From assembly GCF_023718305.1 (NCBI RefSeq), contig NZ_QEYO01000011.1, positions 62,001 through 126,000 of the forward strand: DNA of 64,000 nucleotides. Direction: 5' to 3'. The translations under genes and the position numbers were made by a program. The notes under the pieces were generated by a model. That model searched no databases. It was not told where the DNA came from and saw only the letters and a program-made list of their open reading frames with translations. The stretch comes from Gramella sp. AN32. GTDB taxonomy: Bacteria; Bacteroidota; Bacteroidia; Flavobacteriales; Flavobacteriaceae. Of the stretch, positions 48,315 to 59,500 are shown one piece after another; the first letter of the stretch is position 1; each line of letters opens with the position of its first letter.

Positions 48315-50738
48315 TTAACGATTTATAGGCTCTATTTCAATACTGTCCTTTAATCGAATATCTTCTGAAGAGCTTCCAATTAATATTTTAAAAATCCCCG
48401 GTTCAACGGTCCAGTTCATATGCTTATCTAATATTTCTAAATCTTTCGGTTGTAAAATCATATGTATGGTCTTTGACTCATTTGGTTCCAGCTGCACACG
48501 TTCAAATCCTCTTAACTGAGATTCGTAAGTAGTCACACTACTAACCTCATCTCTCAAATAGAGCTGTACAACTTCATCTCCGGTTACTTTTCCTGTATTC
48601 TTTACTTTAAAAGATATTTCTATATCGCTTTGAGAATGTTTGGTTTTTTGATCTACCACTAAATCACTATACTCAAAAGTGGTATAACTTAACCCATAGC
48701 CAAAAGGATATAAAGCTCCTAAAACTCTTGTCTTGCCGCTCCCGTTTGGCCCCTGCCCGGGTTGTCCTGCTTGTGAACCTGGCTTATAAGGAAAATTTAA
48801 GGGTATTTGTCCAACAGTTTTTGGAAAGGTGACGGATAATTTTCCGCCTGGATTATAATCTCCAAATAAAGTTTCAGCTATTACTTCACCTGCTGAAGTA
48901 CTGGGAAACCAGGCTTCTAAAATGGCCGGTAAATATTTATTTTCCCAGTTAATCGTTAAGGGTTGGCCATTAATCAAGACAAGAACAACAGGTTTTCCTG
49001 TTTTATAGAGTGCCTGAAGTAGTTGCAATTGGCGTCCCGGGAGTCCTAAACCTGTACGGGATTTTGTTTCACCTACTCGTTCTTCATCTTCACCTACAAC
49101 AGCTATAATCACATCAGATTGTTTTGCTTTTTCAACTGCAGCATCAATACCTGCCTGTTCTATTTCTGATAACGAGGTTGGAATAATTTCACTTTCCGGC
49201 CAATCTGGATCTACAATATCACATCCTTTTTCATAATAAACATTCGCCCGGCCTTTGGCATAATCTTTCAGTCCCCGGTAGACTGAAGTTGAAGGATTAT
49301 CTGCAGGTCCATACCTGCTATAGGTAAAACTAACTTCATCGGCCAAGGGCCCGGTTACCAGGATATTCTTATAATTCGCAATATCTAAGGGCAATAAATT
49401 GTCCTTATTTTTTAAGAGCACTAAAGATTCCCGGTTGAGTTGTTTAGAGAATTCCTCATCCTCTTTGGTATGTACCAGTTCATCAGCTTCTTCAGGATTT
49501 TCCACGTACGGGGTATCAAATAATCCCAATTCAAATTTTACCCGTAACACATCGGCAACCCTGGCATCAATCGTTTTTATTGAAATTTTGCCCTCTGCAA
49601 TCAATTCTCTTAAAGGTCCGATAAAGCTTTCCGGGGTTCTAAAAGTCGTTCGTACATTTAATCCCGCTTCAATAACCTGGCGTACCGCTTCTTTATAGTT
49701 TTCGGCAACACGGTGTTTATCTGAAACATATTCCACAGCCTCACTATCGGAAACCACATATCCTTCGAAACCATAAGTATTACGAAGTAATTCAGTCAAG
49801 AAATAGGAACTGGCCGAAACCGGTACACCGTCATAGTCATTATAACTGCTCATTACTCCCATAGGCGATGCTTCTTCTATTACCCGCTTAAAAGGATACA
49901 GGTGTAACTGATGCATTTCTCTTGGGGCGACATGCGGATCTGTACGAGCATCCCCATCCCTTGCTCCCTTGGGAATACTATAAACCGCAAAATGTTTTAA
50001 AGTAGAGGCTACACCCTGAGATTGAATTCCCAAGGTCATTTGTTTCCCCATTTCCGCAATATGAAAGGGTTCTTCGCCATAACATTCCAAAACGCGCCCC
50101 CAGCGTTGATCTCGAGCCACATCAAGAATGGGTGCATATATATTGGTATACCCCAATGCTTTTGCTTCGCGTCCCACAATATTTCCTGCTTGATAGACCA
50201 ATTTTTTATTCCAGGTGCTGCCAATTCCTATTGGAGCAGGCAATGGTGTCGCCTTTTTATGACATAAGCCGTGTACCCCTTCATTGGTGAAATCTACAGG
50301 AATTCCTAACCTGGTTTCTTCTACAAACCATTTTTGTACTTTGTTTATGGCCCTGGCATGTGCACTGTATGGATAGGAATATTTAGTATATGTTTCTTCC
50401 CTGCCGTGAATTGTATTTAAATGTTCATCAATATTGGCAATACCATCTTTCCAAACCCTGTTTTTCCATTCCGGGGTTGGTAATTCATCCTCTAAAACAC
50501 GGGCAAAACCATATAATGTAGCTAACTGGCAAGTTTTTTCATCAACATTCATTAAAGAAACAAGATTGGCTACTCTATCTTCTATAGGGGCTTTAGCATC
50601 TTCATACACATCTTTTAAACCATTCTTATTAAAGTCAATCCAGTCTTTATGATACAAAGAGTCCTGCTTATTTCTCTCGGAGAAAAATAAAAATGGAATA
50701 CTTAGGCTTAAAATAAATTTGAAGAAATTAATATGCAC
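48315..50738 (-). CDS. GH3 family beta-glycosidase
   Basis: An 807-residue GH3 enzyme: N-terminal TIM barrel with TNEGVHGL (151-158), LDVARDQRWGRVLECYGE (205-222), KHF (248-250) and nucleophile D331 in VVSDSEAVEY; then the alpha/beta sandwich with VAVVGEDEERVGETKSRTGLGLPG, whose glutamate region supplies the acid/base; then a fibronectin-III-like domain. The SDS at the nucleophile instead of SDW points to a beta-glucosidase/beta-xylosidase-like subgroup. The start is a GTG at 50738: the frame is closed by TAA four codons upstream and the leader follows immediately. It trims oligomers in the periplasm. Likely substrate: terminal beta-glucose or beta-xylose. Confidence 0.93.
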   Translation of the reverse strand: MHINFFKFILSLSIPFLFFSERNKQDSLYHKDWIDFNKNGLKDVYEDAKAPIEDRVANLVSLMNVDEKTCQLATLYGFARVLEDELPTPEWKNRVWKDGIANIDEHLNTIHGREETYTKYSYPYSAHARAINKVQKWFVEETRLGIPVDFTNEGVHGLCHKKATPLPAPIGIGSTWNKKLVYQAGNIVGREAKALGYTNIYAPILDVARDQRWGRVLECYGEEPFHIAEMGKQMTLGIQSQGVASTLKHFAVYSIPKGARDGDARTDPHVAPREMHQLHLYPFKRVIEEASPMGVMSSYNDYDGVPVSASSYFLTELLRNTYGFEGYVVSDSEAVEYVSDKHRVAENYKEAVRQVIEAGLNVRTTFRTPESFIGPLRELIAEGKISIKTIDARVADVLRVKFELGLFDTPYVENPEEADELVHTKEDEEFSKQLNRESLVLLKNKDNLLPLDIANYKNILVTGPLADEVSFTYSRYGPADNPSTSVYRGLKDYAKGRANVYYEKGCDIVDPDWPESEIIPTSLSEIEQAGIDAAVEKAKQSDVIIAVVGEDEERVGETKSRTGLGLPGRQLQLLQALYKTGKPVVLVLINGQPLTINWENKYLPAILEAWFPSTSAGEVIAETLFGDYNPGGKLSVTFPKTVGQIPLNFPYKPGSQAGQPGQGPNGSGKTRVLGALYPFGYGLSYTTFEYSDLVVDQKTKHSQSDIEISFKVKNTGKVTGDEVVQLYLRDEVSSVTTYESQLRGFERVQLEPNESKTIHMILQPKDLEILDKHMNWTVEPGIFKILIGSSSEDIRLKDSIEIEPINR

Positions 50739-50853
50739 ATTAAGAGGTTAAAAGTTGATAATTCAAAAGTTGTTTTTGTTTAAAAAAACTCATCCTTTCA
50801 CGAAATCGTAAGTCACAGCCTTGTGAAATGAGTAAGTTTAATTAGTAAACAAT

Positions 50854-51600
50854 TTATTTACTTAAGCTATATACTTTAAAGTTATCTACCGTCGTATGGT
50901 TATTCACTGTTCTAAAACCAAAGTAGCCTAAAGTATAAGGAGCATCATCTATATATTCTACCAACAATTGATCATTCCGGTAATATTGAACAACCTCATC
51001 GTTGGCGATGATCTTTATATGATATTTTGTGTTTGGTTCAAGCATAAATTCTTTAGCACTTAAGTCATGTTCCGGCAATAGCGGTCTTTTACCATCGCCA
51101 GTATAACGCCTGAATCTCGTGGTTGAATTATCGTTTCCTCCCACACCCATATAATATAATTGCAAGCTGTCGTAGTTTGAAAATTTACCGCCACGCTTGG
51201 CTGAATTTGCGAAGAAATCATCCGGATTTTCCGGATCTGTCGCCATCCAGAAACAATTTAGATCTGAAACCCTGTCATTAGGCCCCCCTTCTTTAATGAG
51301 AAAAGCATCGTACTCGATCATTAACGGACCGTCAAACTTTTCTTTTAACCATACGGTACAACCGGAGACATCATTTATCTCCAATTTCCCATTATTAACT
51401 TCCACAGTTCCCCCCGGCATCTGCTCCACTTTCCAGTCTGCCAATCCGCTATCAAAGTCTTCTTGATAAATCAGGTTAGCGCTAAAGCTCTCCCCTTTTA
51501 TATCTACCGATTTTCCTTTATTATTACAGGAATTTAGACCCAGCACTGTAAGAGCCAGTAAAAAGAGCCTTCCCATTTTTTTACACTGAAAAAATTTCAT
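50854..51600 (-). CDS. DUF6250 family lipoprotein
   Basis: A 248-residue lipoprotein (leader ending LNSC) with one concanavalin-like beta-sandwich. Its conserved runs, GCTVWLKEKFDGPLMIEYD, NDRVSDLNCFWMATDP, TTRFRRYTGDG, RPLLPEHDL and PYTLGYFGFRTVNNH, are the DUF6250 pattern. No activity is known to me with certainty; the fold and the dense conservation of W, D, H and R residues suggest a carbohydrate-active or binding protein. It lies 16 bp after the GH39 gene and 115 bp before GH3, within a run of glycosidases. An internal ATG at residue 9 would give an equally good leader. Confidence 0.75.
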   Translation of the reverse strand: MKFFQCKKMGRLFLLALTVLGLNSCNNKGKSVDIKGESFSANLIYQEDFDSGLADWKVEQMPGGTVEVNNGKLEINDVSGCTVWLKEKFDGPLMIEYDAFLIKEGGPNDRVSDLNCFWMATDPENPDDFFANSAKRGGKFSNYDSLQLYYMGVGGNDNSTTRFRRYTGDGKRPLLPEHDLSAKEFMLEPNTKYHIKIIANDEVVQYYRNDQLLVEYIDDAPYTLGYFGFRTVNNHTTVDNFKVYSLSK

Positions 51601-51616
51601 TCTCTATAATCTATTT

Positions 51617-53266
51617 TTAATTTATTTGCTTAATCAATACTAAACTCCACGGGGTGATATCACGATTCACCGAAAGCACGCCATTCTTATCTGCCTTAAT
51701 ATATTTGGTTTTCATATTGTTAGCATAGTCTTTCATTACCTGAACTTCCTCTCTTGTGGGTGGTTCCGGTTTACCCATATCTTCCCAGAAATTATGGATA
51801 TTTCCATGATCTTTATCCATTATTTCGATTTTGAACATGGTGCCGGCTTTTAAGCCGGTTAGTTCAAAGTCCAGTTTTTTGTTGGTTCCCTGTTCCCTTT
51901 TATTTGCACCGGCAGGAACTGAATTTTCATATTCCTGAGGATAATTATAAGCCAATGCCACGATTTTACCATCCCCTGATTTTTTGCTTACGAACAGGTA
52001 ATCATCATTATATATTTTTTCAGTCCCCAGTTCATTGAGCATGCGATACGCATGATATGAAGGCTTTTCGAGTCCCTGGAAATTAAGCATCCCAAAACCA
52101 CCATGAAAGATGCTTGAAGCACCACCTTTTTCTTCGAAAATATCAGTAAACGTCCAGAAGGCAAGGGAATTGGTAAGGCCAATACAATCTAAATTGGTTT
52201 TTACAATGTATGCAGCCGCCGGCAGGCGGTCATGCATTTCGTCCCTGCTACTAGGACTGGTATTCCATTCAGTTAAATGAATTTCCACATCTGGATAGGC
52301 ACTTTCAGCGATCGTTTTATTAAGCCACTCCAGATCTTCCTTTGTAGATTGTACGTGGCGGGTAAGTCCTTTACCTTTTCCTGTCTCCGGGTTAAAGGCA
52401 TAATCTGTTGGATAGGGATGACAGCTTACAAAGTCTACCGGTAGATTTTCCTTATTACAATATTCGAGGAAATCTTCGATCCATACCCCGTGCCAGTCTA
52501 AAGCATTAATATCGTCACTGGCAAACACCTCTTCAGAAGCTTCATCATTGGTGGTTTCTCCGGCAAAACGATCATCGGGGACAAAATTACTGGTAGATGG
52601 CCCTCCAATCTTCAGTCTTTTGTCTACAGATTTCACTGCCAGAGCAGATTGTTTATACATTTCAAAATACTGAGATTTTGTTCCATCCCAAAATAACGGG
52701 TATAAATTAGGTTCGTTCCATACTTCAAAATACCAGGTTACTACTTCTTCTATACCATATCTATCTACACAGTGCTGCGTAAAAGCTTTTACTAAATCAT
52801 GCCATTTCTCAAAAGTATCATCAGCGGGTGTGATATTAGCCTCCCACCAGAATACCGTTTTAGAATCTTCAGCAGCCATACTATCTGGTAAAAAAGAAAG
52901 TTCTACAAACGGACGCACATCATGCTCGAGCATTCTGTCAAACAAATCATCTACGTACTGCCAGTTATAGACCAGTTCACCCTTTTCTTCCACAAGAGGA
53001 AACATATCTTCATGGAACAATCCATGGAAACGTACATATTCAAATCCGCAGTTTTCCTGAACCTGTTCCAGCTGTTCCAGCCAACCGGCCCGCAGCCCTT
53101 CGTTTGCCCGGCCTGCGCCAACCACTTTACTCCAGTAAGGTTCAAATTCTTCAGTATCCCCATTTGCATCTATTCGAAGGGTCTTTTGTGCTTGTACACC
53201 AAAATTACCCAGGATAAAAAGGAACAATAAGGCCAGAATATCATTTGTAAATCTCTTTCCAATCAT
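51617..53266 (-). CDS. GH39 family glycosidase
   Basis: A 549-residue GH39-type retaining glycosidase. The TIM barrel has the acid/base glutamate E185 in FEVWNEPNL and the nucleophile E333 in HLTEWNTSP, plus VSCHPYP on the preceding strand. GH39 includes beta-xylosidases, alpha-L-iduronidases and others. The leader ends VQAQ. I start at the ATG at 53266; an upstream TTG at 53278 would overlap the GH30 stop. It follows GH30 by 8 bp, so the two are almost certainly co-transcribed, and they probably attack neighbouring linkages. Confidence 0.92.
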   Translation of the reverse strand: MIGKRFTNDILALLFLFILGNFGVQAQKTLRIDANGDTEEFEPYWSKVVGAGRANEGLRAGWLEQLEQVQENCGFEYVRFHGLFHEDMFPLVEEKGELVYNWQYVDDLFDRMLEHDVRPFVELSFLPDSMAAEDSKTVFWWEANITPADDTFEKWHDLVKAFTQHCVDRYGIEEVVTWYFEVWNEPNLYPLFWDGTKSQYFEMYKQSALAVKSVDKRLKIGGPSTSNFVPDDRFAGETTNDEASEEVFASDDINALDWHGVWIEDFLEYCNKENLPVDFVSCHPYPTDYAFNPETGKGKGLTRHVQSTKEDLEWLNKTIAESAYPDVEIHLTEWNTSPSSRDEMHDRLPAAAYIVKTNLDCIGLTNSLAFWTFTDIFEEKGGASSIFHGGFGMLNFQGLEKPSYHAYRMLNELGTEKIYNDDYLFVSKKSGDGKIVALAYNYPQEYENSVPAGANKREQGTNKKLDFELTGLKAGTMFKIEIMDKDHGNIHNFWEDMGKPEPPTREEVQVMKDYANNMKTKYIKADKNGVLSVNRDITPWSLVLIKQIN

Positions 53267-53274
53267 CGTAAAAT

Positions 53275-54723
53275 TCAATTTTTTAATATAAGTGTGTTTA
53301 TTGATTCAGGCTGAACCTCTATACCAAAGGCATGATCATCAATCTCAAAATTCAATGTTCTGGAAGATTCTAATGGGTTGTTGATCAACACTGCAATTCG
53401 ACCATCTTTCAATTGAAAAGCAATATGATTTTCTCCTTCCGATGATTTTAAATAATGATCCCCGGGTTGTACGAAATGAGAGAGATGTTTGAACAGATAA
53501 AATTCATCTGTATAAGTAACCTTTTTAGAATCTTTATCTATCACCACCATAGAATTTTGTGGCCATCCCCAGGCGCTCTTACCGGTTTCATCCAGGATCA
53601 TATTCCAGTACATATGTGAGCCGGCGCCATTATTTAAGAAATGGACCAGGGTTTCCCAGGAACGTTGTACCGAAGTCCAGTCATTCTCTCCCTCTCCACA
53701 TTTATTTTCGGTTTGCATATATTTTAAATTAGGGTATTCCTGGTGTATTTTCGGGATAGATTTAGATCCTCCCCACTGAAAACCAACTCCTTTAATATAA
53801 TCTGAAGCCTTTTCGTTCTCTAAAATTGTTTTAACATATTCTGGTTCACTCCAGTTGATGGTACCTAACCAGATCTCGGTGTCAAGACCATCTTTATCGA
53901 ATTGCGGACCCAGATATTCTCCGATAAAAATTGAAAAATCTTCTGCACGCCACGTACAACTGGGCCAGTTTGGCGCATAGGCTATTTCATTTTGCGGCTG
54001 AATGGAAAACAGGTCAATTCCCTCTTCTTTATAAGCCTGCACAAATTTAGAAAAATATAGCGCGTATGCTTTTAGATATTGATCCTGCATTTTAAAGGCA
54101 GTCGCATTGCTTAAAATCTGGGCCCCTGGATCCATTCGGTTTCCGTTAGCCCTATCATTCCAATCACCTGCCCTAAGGGAATAGTGTTCATTTACTTTCA
54201 TCCAGGCCGGGGGAGTCCATGGCGATGCCCAAATTAGAAGATCAGGATTCACTTCCAGGGCTGCTTTTAAATATGGAATTAGAATATACCGATCTCTATC
54301 AATATTAAAATCACGCATAACAAAGTCACCAAGTACATCGTTATGAGAATAATAGCTCAAGGCATAATCTGAAGCCCCAATAGGAATACGGCACATAGAA
54401 AAATTACAGCCGTCTTCAGAGAAGATTGCATCCATAACCTCTTTAGAGCTTTCTCCCTCTAAAGATTGTAATGCTTCCCATCCCAATTCGTTAAATGCTC
54501 CTCCAATTCCATCGATCTCCTGTAAGAGACTATCGGTATAAATTATAATATCTGCCTTAGTAGCTTTACTGCTTTTTATAGCAGCTCGTTTAGTTTTATC
54601 CCAACGTTTGGCGGGGGTGGTACTAATTAACTCTATTTGCTGAGCCAGCAAACCACTACAAATAAATAACAGGCTAAGACTTAATCCTATTTTAAATTTA
54701 AAGGAACATTCTTTACTGTTCAT
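53275..54723 (-). CDS. GH30 family glycosidase
   Basis: A 482-residue GH30 enzyme with leader ending LLAQ, the early GIGGAFNELG motif (72-81), CRIPIGASDY (111-120), WASPWTPPAWMK, acid/base E246 in QPQNEIAYA and nucleophile E339 in MQTENKCGEG. A short C-terminal beta-sandwich completes it. GH30 includes beta-1,6-glucanases, beta-glucosidases, beta-fucosidases, xylanases and xylosidases. The sequence looks closest to the subgroup with beta-glucosidase or beta-1,6-glucanase activity, but that is a weak call. It lies between the O-acetylesterase and GH39 genes. Confidence 0.93.
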   Translation of the reverse strand: MNSKECSFKFKIGLSLSLLFICSGLLAQQIELISTTPAKRWDKTKRAAIKSSKATKADIIIYTDSLLQEIDGIGGAFNELGWEALQSLEGESSKEVMDAIFSEDGCNFSMCRIPIGASDYALSYYSHNDVLGDFVMRDFNIDRDRYILIPYLKAALEVNPDLLIWASPWTPPAWMKVNEHYSLRAGDWNDRANGNRMDPGAQILSNATAFKMQDQYLKAYALYFSKFVQAYKEEGIDLFSIQPQNEIAYAPNWPSCTWRAEDFSIFIGEYLGPQFDKDGLDTEIWLGTINWSEPEYVKTILENEKASDYIKGVGFQWGGSKSIPKIHQEYPNLKYMQTENKCGEGENDWTSVQRSWETLVHFLNNGAGSHMYWNMILDETGKSAWGWPQNSMVVIDKDSKKVTYTDEFYLFKHLSHFVQPGDHYLKSSEGENHIAFQLKDGRIAVLINNPLESSRTLNFEIDDHAFGIEVQPESINTLILKN

Positions 54724-54761
54724 ACTATCTTCTATTTCTAATAAAACTGATTGCTAAACCT

Positions 54762-56357
54762 TTATTCTTCTGTTGAAAATACCGCCGCGGGCAATCCTTC
54801 TTTATTATATAAATTTGCTCCTTGTGGATTTCCAGACCAGGCATAACGTACATGTACGGGATCTGATACTGAAGAATTCCAGACTTCTATTATATTTTTA
54901 GAAATAATTTTTGCTTCAGCAGGAATCCATTCCCCATTCTGTCCAAGGATTTCAAACCATTTTAATGGTTCATTCACCGTAACCGCTTCATCTAAAAGAT
55001 GTTTATGCCCTACCATTAAACCAGAACCTGCTTCACTAAAGTCCACCTGAATTTTATCTCCTTTTACTTTATGAGAATTATATAATGGTCCACTCACCGC
55101 AGCTACCTTTTTATGATAATCTTTCTCCAGAGCCCAAAGCGCTAAACGTTTTCCAGCATCTATTTTGTTATGGGGATGTATGTCTTTTGCTTCCCCTATA
55201 TCATGTAGAACCGCCATTCCGGTATTTGGAAGTTTTAAACTTTTTCGCAATTCATTATTAACGGTAGCCCAACCATCATCAGCTTCCTCATTGCCCCTTT
55301 GGCAAGCAGCCAATTGAGCCCAGTAAAATGAAAAATCGCCCTGGTTCCAATCTGCCCTCCAACTATTTATCATAGTGGTGAAAAAATCTTCATACTCCTC
55401 TGGCATATAAACTGCGTTACTTTCCCCCTGGTACCATATGGCTCCTTTTATAGCATAAGGAATTATTGAATTCAACATCCCATTATATAAGGTCGCGGGA
55501 ACTTGTCTGTCTTCTCTTGGATGATCGGTTGGTCTGGGCTTACGCCCTTTTTCACCATTTTCTTTCCAGCTTGCCAATTGAGACTCATAGATGGTGTCTC
55601 TATAATCTTCAGCATCTAGCCTTTCAATAGTTTCTTTAATTTCTTTTCTATTGGCTTTAAAATAATCTTTGAGGTTTTCATCTGCTAAATAAGCTTCCGC
55701 AGAAATCCAAGGTTGAATACGGGTACCACCCCAGGAACATTCTACCAGTCCTATAGGCACATTTAACTCCTTTCGTAGTTCTTTTGCGAAAAAATATCCT
55801 GTTGCGGTAATCTTACCTATTTGTCCCTGAGTAGCACTAATCCATTGCCCCTGAAAATCAGGTTTCTTTTCATAGAGTGAGGTATTTTGCAGGACTTCTA
55901 TATGACGAATCTGGTCATCATTAGCAGTGGAGACCTCTTCCCTGATATATTCTACTAAGGGTTGATATTGAGGCTCTCTGGAATCATTTAAAAATTTATC
56001 CAGAGCAAAATCCATATTAGACTGCCCTGTACACAACCAGACTTCACCCGATAAAACATCCTTAATATGAATAATGTTCTTACCGGAAATAGTAATTGAA
56101 TACGGCCCTCCTGCTTTTGGAGTCTTTAAGTCAACACGCCAGGTTCCATCTGCTGCGGCAACCACTTTAGCCCCTTCACCCCAGCTCCCGCTAACAGTTA
56201 TATCCTCGCTGGGATCTGCCCAACCCCAAATAGGAATTTCCGTTTCTCTTTGAATAACCATGTGGTCGGAAAATATGGTATTCAACACCACATCGGCCAA
56301 GACCGTATGAGGTAATATTACTATTAAAACGAGTATTATTTTATGAGATAAATACAT
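54762..56357 (-). CDS. Sialate O-acetylesterase-like SGNH esterase
   Basis: A 531-residue secreted protein: an N-terminal jelly-roll domain (FSDHMVIQRETEIPIWGWADP), then an SGNH catalytic domain with nucleophile S113 in CTGQSNM, the LVECSWGGTRIQPW strand, IWYQGESNA, and the C-terminal DIHPHNK carrying the catalytic aspartate and histidine. The family de-acetylates sialic acid or plant and algal polysaccharides; in this setting the latter fits. I start at the ATG at 56357 (MYLSHKIILV), which gives a leader ending VLA; an ATG at 56417 would put 20 charged residues before it. It is first of a tight series running through GH30, GH39 and DUF6250. Confidence 0.9.
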   Translation of the reverse strand: MYLSHKIILVLIVILPHTVLADVVLNTIFSDHMVIQRETEIPIWGWADPSEDITVSGSWGEGAKVVAAADGTWRVDLKTPKAGGPYSITISGKNIIHIKDVLSGEVWLCTGQSNMDFALDKFLNDSREPQYQPLVEYIREEVSTANDDQIRHIEVLQNTSLYEKKPDFQGQWISATQGQIGKITATGYFFAKELRKELNVPIGLVECSWGGTRIQPWISAEAYLADENLKDYFKANRKEIKETIERLDAEDYRDTIYESQLASWKENGEKGRKPRPTDHPREDRQVPATLYNGMLNSIIPYAIKGAIWYQGESNAVYMPEEYEDFFTTMINSWRADWNQGDFSFYWAQLAACQRGNEEADDGWATVNNELRKSLKLPNTGMAVLHDIGEAKDIHPHNKIDAGKRLALWALEKDYHKKVAAVSGPLYNSHKVKGDKIQVDFSEAGSGLMVGHKHLLDEAVTVNEPLKWFEILGQNGEWIPAEAKIISKNIIEVWNSSVSDPVHVRYAWSGNPQGANLYNKEGLPAAVFSTEE

Positions 56358-56452
56358 CGAATTCTTTTTCAGAAACTCTCTTTTATCGCAATTGAACTCT
56401 CTAAATCTATTTATCATTCTATTAATTTTCAGATTAAAGTATTCTTAAAATA

Positions 56453-56466
56453 TCCTATTTATAGGA
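56453..56466 (-). terminator. Weak hairpin after the 1688-residue lyase gene
   Basis: TCCTAT (56453-56458) and ATAGGA (56461-56466) form a 6-bp stem with a 2-base loop, followed on the minus strand by TATTTTAAG. It lies in the 177-bp gap before the esterase and may partly separate the two transcripts. Confidence 0.25.
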
Positions 56467-56534
56467 AATCAAATCATATTTCCGTTTTTTTAGAACGTAT
56501 CTCTATCACAAGTTTGATCCTACCCTTTCTGGAT

Positions 56535-59500
56535 TCAATTCTTTATAATTTTCACAGCATCTGTTACAAATCCTGAGCCTTTGACCAACACAATGAAAAT
56601 TCCATTAATCTCATGTCCTAGGTTGAGATGATGTAAATTTTCTCCCTTTAAAAGTTGAATTTGGTTATGGATTACCATTATCCCTGAAAGGTTATACACC
56701 TCAATTGATACCTTTTCTTTTCTTGCGGAAACGATCTTCAGCTCTACAGGGCCGTTTGTTGGATTCGGTAAAGCTTCTAATTCCTGTATAACTACTGGCT
56801 TCTCCACATCACAGTTTCCTAAGGAAGCTCCTTTATTCAAAAATATAGGAATTGCGGTCCTGGCTACACAAAGAGAATTTCCATTGAAACAAATTTCTAT
56901 CTTCTTATCCCCGCTGCTCTTTCCGCAGGTCACATCCTGAACATTTACCGTTACATTATCGGAAACAGTACATCCGTTTTCGTCAGTAACTTCTAAGGTG
57001 AAAGTGGTAGTTTCTTCGGGAGTTACCTCAATATTCCTTGTGGTAGCACCGGTACTCCACAGGTAGGTATAAGTTCCTGAACCACCGGTTATATTTTCTA
57101 CCATAAGGCTAATCGTACTATCGTCGTATCCCTGGTAATAGGTTTGATCTTCTCCTAAATCAAAAAAAATAGCTTCAAATTCTTCAATAATAATTTCTGC
57201 AGTCGCGGTGTTCTCAAGTGCATCCTGGACTTCTACAGAATATGTCCCGGCACCTAAACCTGTTATTGTTTCCGTAGTCTCCCCATTACTCCAGAGGTAA
57301 GTATAAGGAACCACACCACCTTCAACCTTTGCTGCTAAATCTGTTTCAGAACCATTACAGATAATCTCTGACCCAGCCGAAATTTGTGCTTCCAATTCAG
57401 GTAAAGCGCCTCCGTAAACTTCAACTTCGGCCAGTGTCATACCATAGTCTGACGTTTTCTCTATTCTCACAATTTTACCTACAACACCATCTGTATAAAT
57501 TATTTCGCTTGGATTTGGATAATAGCCGTCGGTATATACTTTTTTAAATCTTTCTACTCCTTTAGAGTCGTATACATATACTACAATATTCTTTAACCTA
57601 TTGCTATAGGGTTGTGACCGATTAAAAATTCTTATCTCTGTAATATTTTTATCAGCACCTAAATCTACCTGCCACCATTTAAGGGTATTTGAACCCGTGG
57701 TGCCATTCTCGGTATGGGTTACCGAGCCATTACCATAATTTCCATCGATATTACCGTCAATAGCCAGCTCTGGAGGACCATTATAGGCTGTTGAGGATTG
57801 GGTCGCTATACCATTGAGCGCCAGATTTACCGGACTTGCATAAAGATTGGAAAGTGTAGTTTTTGAAATACCCGGTCCTTCATATTGAACTCCAAGGGAA
57901 TGACTATCAGTTGCCTGGAAATATGCTACTTTTATTTTATGAAATCCTGCATCCAAACAAATATTCCCTGAAGCTTCCTGTGCGGAATGAACCCCATTAT
58001 TATCTACAATTTCAATATCATCAATGCTTAGGCTTGAACCATCATCAGATGTGGTATAAAACGTATAATCACCGTTGGTTGGAACCTTAATATAACCTTC
58101 AAAAACAAACCCAAAATTATCAGTACGTTCCGCTTCACTTAAGTCGACTGCCGAAGCTACTCCGGTTTTAACCGGGGTAAGAAATTGAAATTCTGGAAGT
58201 TGATCCCAGTTCCCTTCATAATATCGATAATTAATCCCCGAAACAGGTGTATCATAAGAAGATGCCGTTTGACATGCGATTCCCGTTAAGGAAATTGTAA
58301 AGTTATCAAGGTTAAAAGACTCACTTTCTCCACTAAACATAATCTTCATAGGCTGGACACCCTGGGTCAAATTTATATCGCTGGCAACGGTAAAATCTTT
58401 CCAATTGGAAATGCCGGTTGAATTTGATCCACCATAAGGGATCGCCAGCTCCTCTGTAACATCCGTTCCGCCAAAATTGAATTTTATCTTGCCATTAGCA
58501 TTGGCTGCGGCATATCTTAGTGAAATGTCGTAGGTCCCATCTACAGGTACATATACCGTATAAGTTATCCATTCACCTGCTTCTATATTTTCTAAAATAT
58601 ATCCCCCCTCTGCATGTTTGCTTATATCCACATTCTCATCTGCTCGATAAACTCCCCCAGAGTTCCCTGAGGAATTATCTTTATAAATACGACTTTCCCC
58701 ACTTACAGGAGAGTAATCAAAATTTTCAGCTTCAATTGTACCTGACAGGATATTCATATTATAATTGGGAAATCCTGAAGAAAACCCACTAATAGGATCC
58801 CCATAACATCCCTCTGGTCTTCGGAAAGTAAGCCCTCCCCAGCCAATAGCATCATTGGTCCATCCAGCTTTTTCGTAACCATCTATTTCTATTGATTTGT
58901 CACGTGCACGTTGCGTCCATTTCGCGTCATTTTCAGATTTAATACCTCTTCCAATATAATGTGCGGTAGACATTTCCCAACTAGGTCGATTTTTAGTAAA
59001 ATCACCTCTGCCCTCAGGACTCATAGATTTAGAATACCACCTGCCTGTTCTATCAAAACCTTGAATAAAATTAGTTGGTTCCCAGGGAGAAGTCTGATCT
59101 GGATAGGAAGCCTGATAGGAAACATTATAGCGCAATGAGAATTCTAATCCTTCTAGTAATCTACTATCTTCATGACTGTATAAATCCTCTCCCTGATTCC
59201 AGGCCATTTCAGCCATTGAGCTTAATAATCCCAGACCAAAAAGCACATGATCCTGATCTCTTGAAGATTCCTGAGATTGTCCGTTTTCATAAATATAATT
59301 GGTCATTACTTCATTATAACCATAATCTTCAATCGAGCTGCCTCTAGAAATATTGTAAGTATCGGCATGCTCCCCCGAAGATTTAAGAGTTGTACTCGTG
59401 TTAGGTCCGGGAGGATAAGGCAAATCGTCCGGACGATGTGGTTGTCCTTTTATATATCTAAGGGCACGGTCATACATAATCTCGTTATCCAGGAATATCC

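Noticed and set aside
53266..53278. A 4-bp ATGA-type overlap between the GH30 and GH39 genes
   Set aside because: The overlapping start would be a TTG; the ATG at 53266 gives a normal leader and an 8-bp gap, so overlap is not needed.
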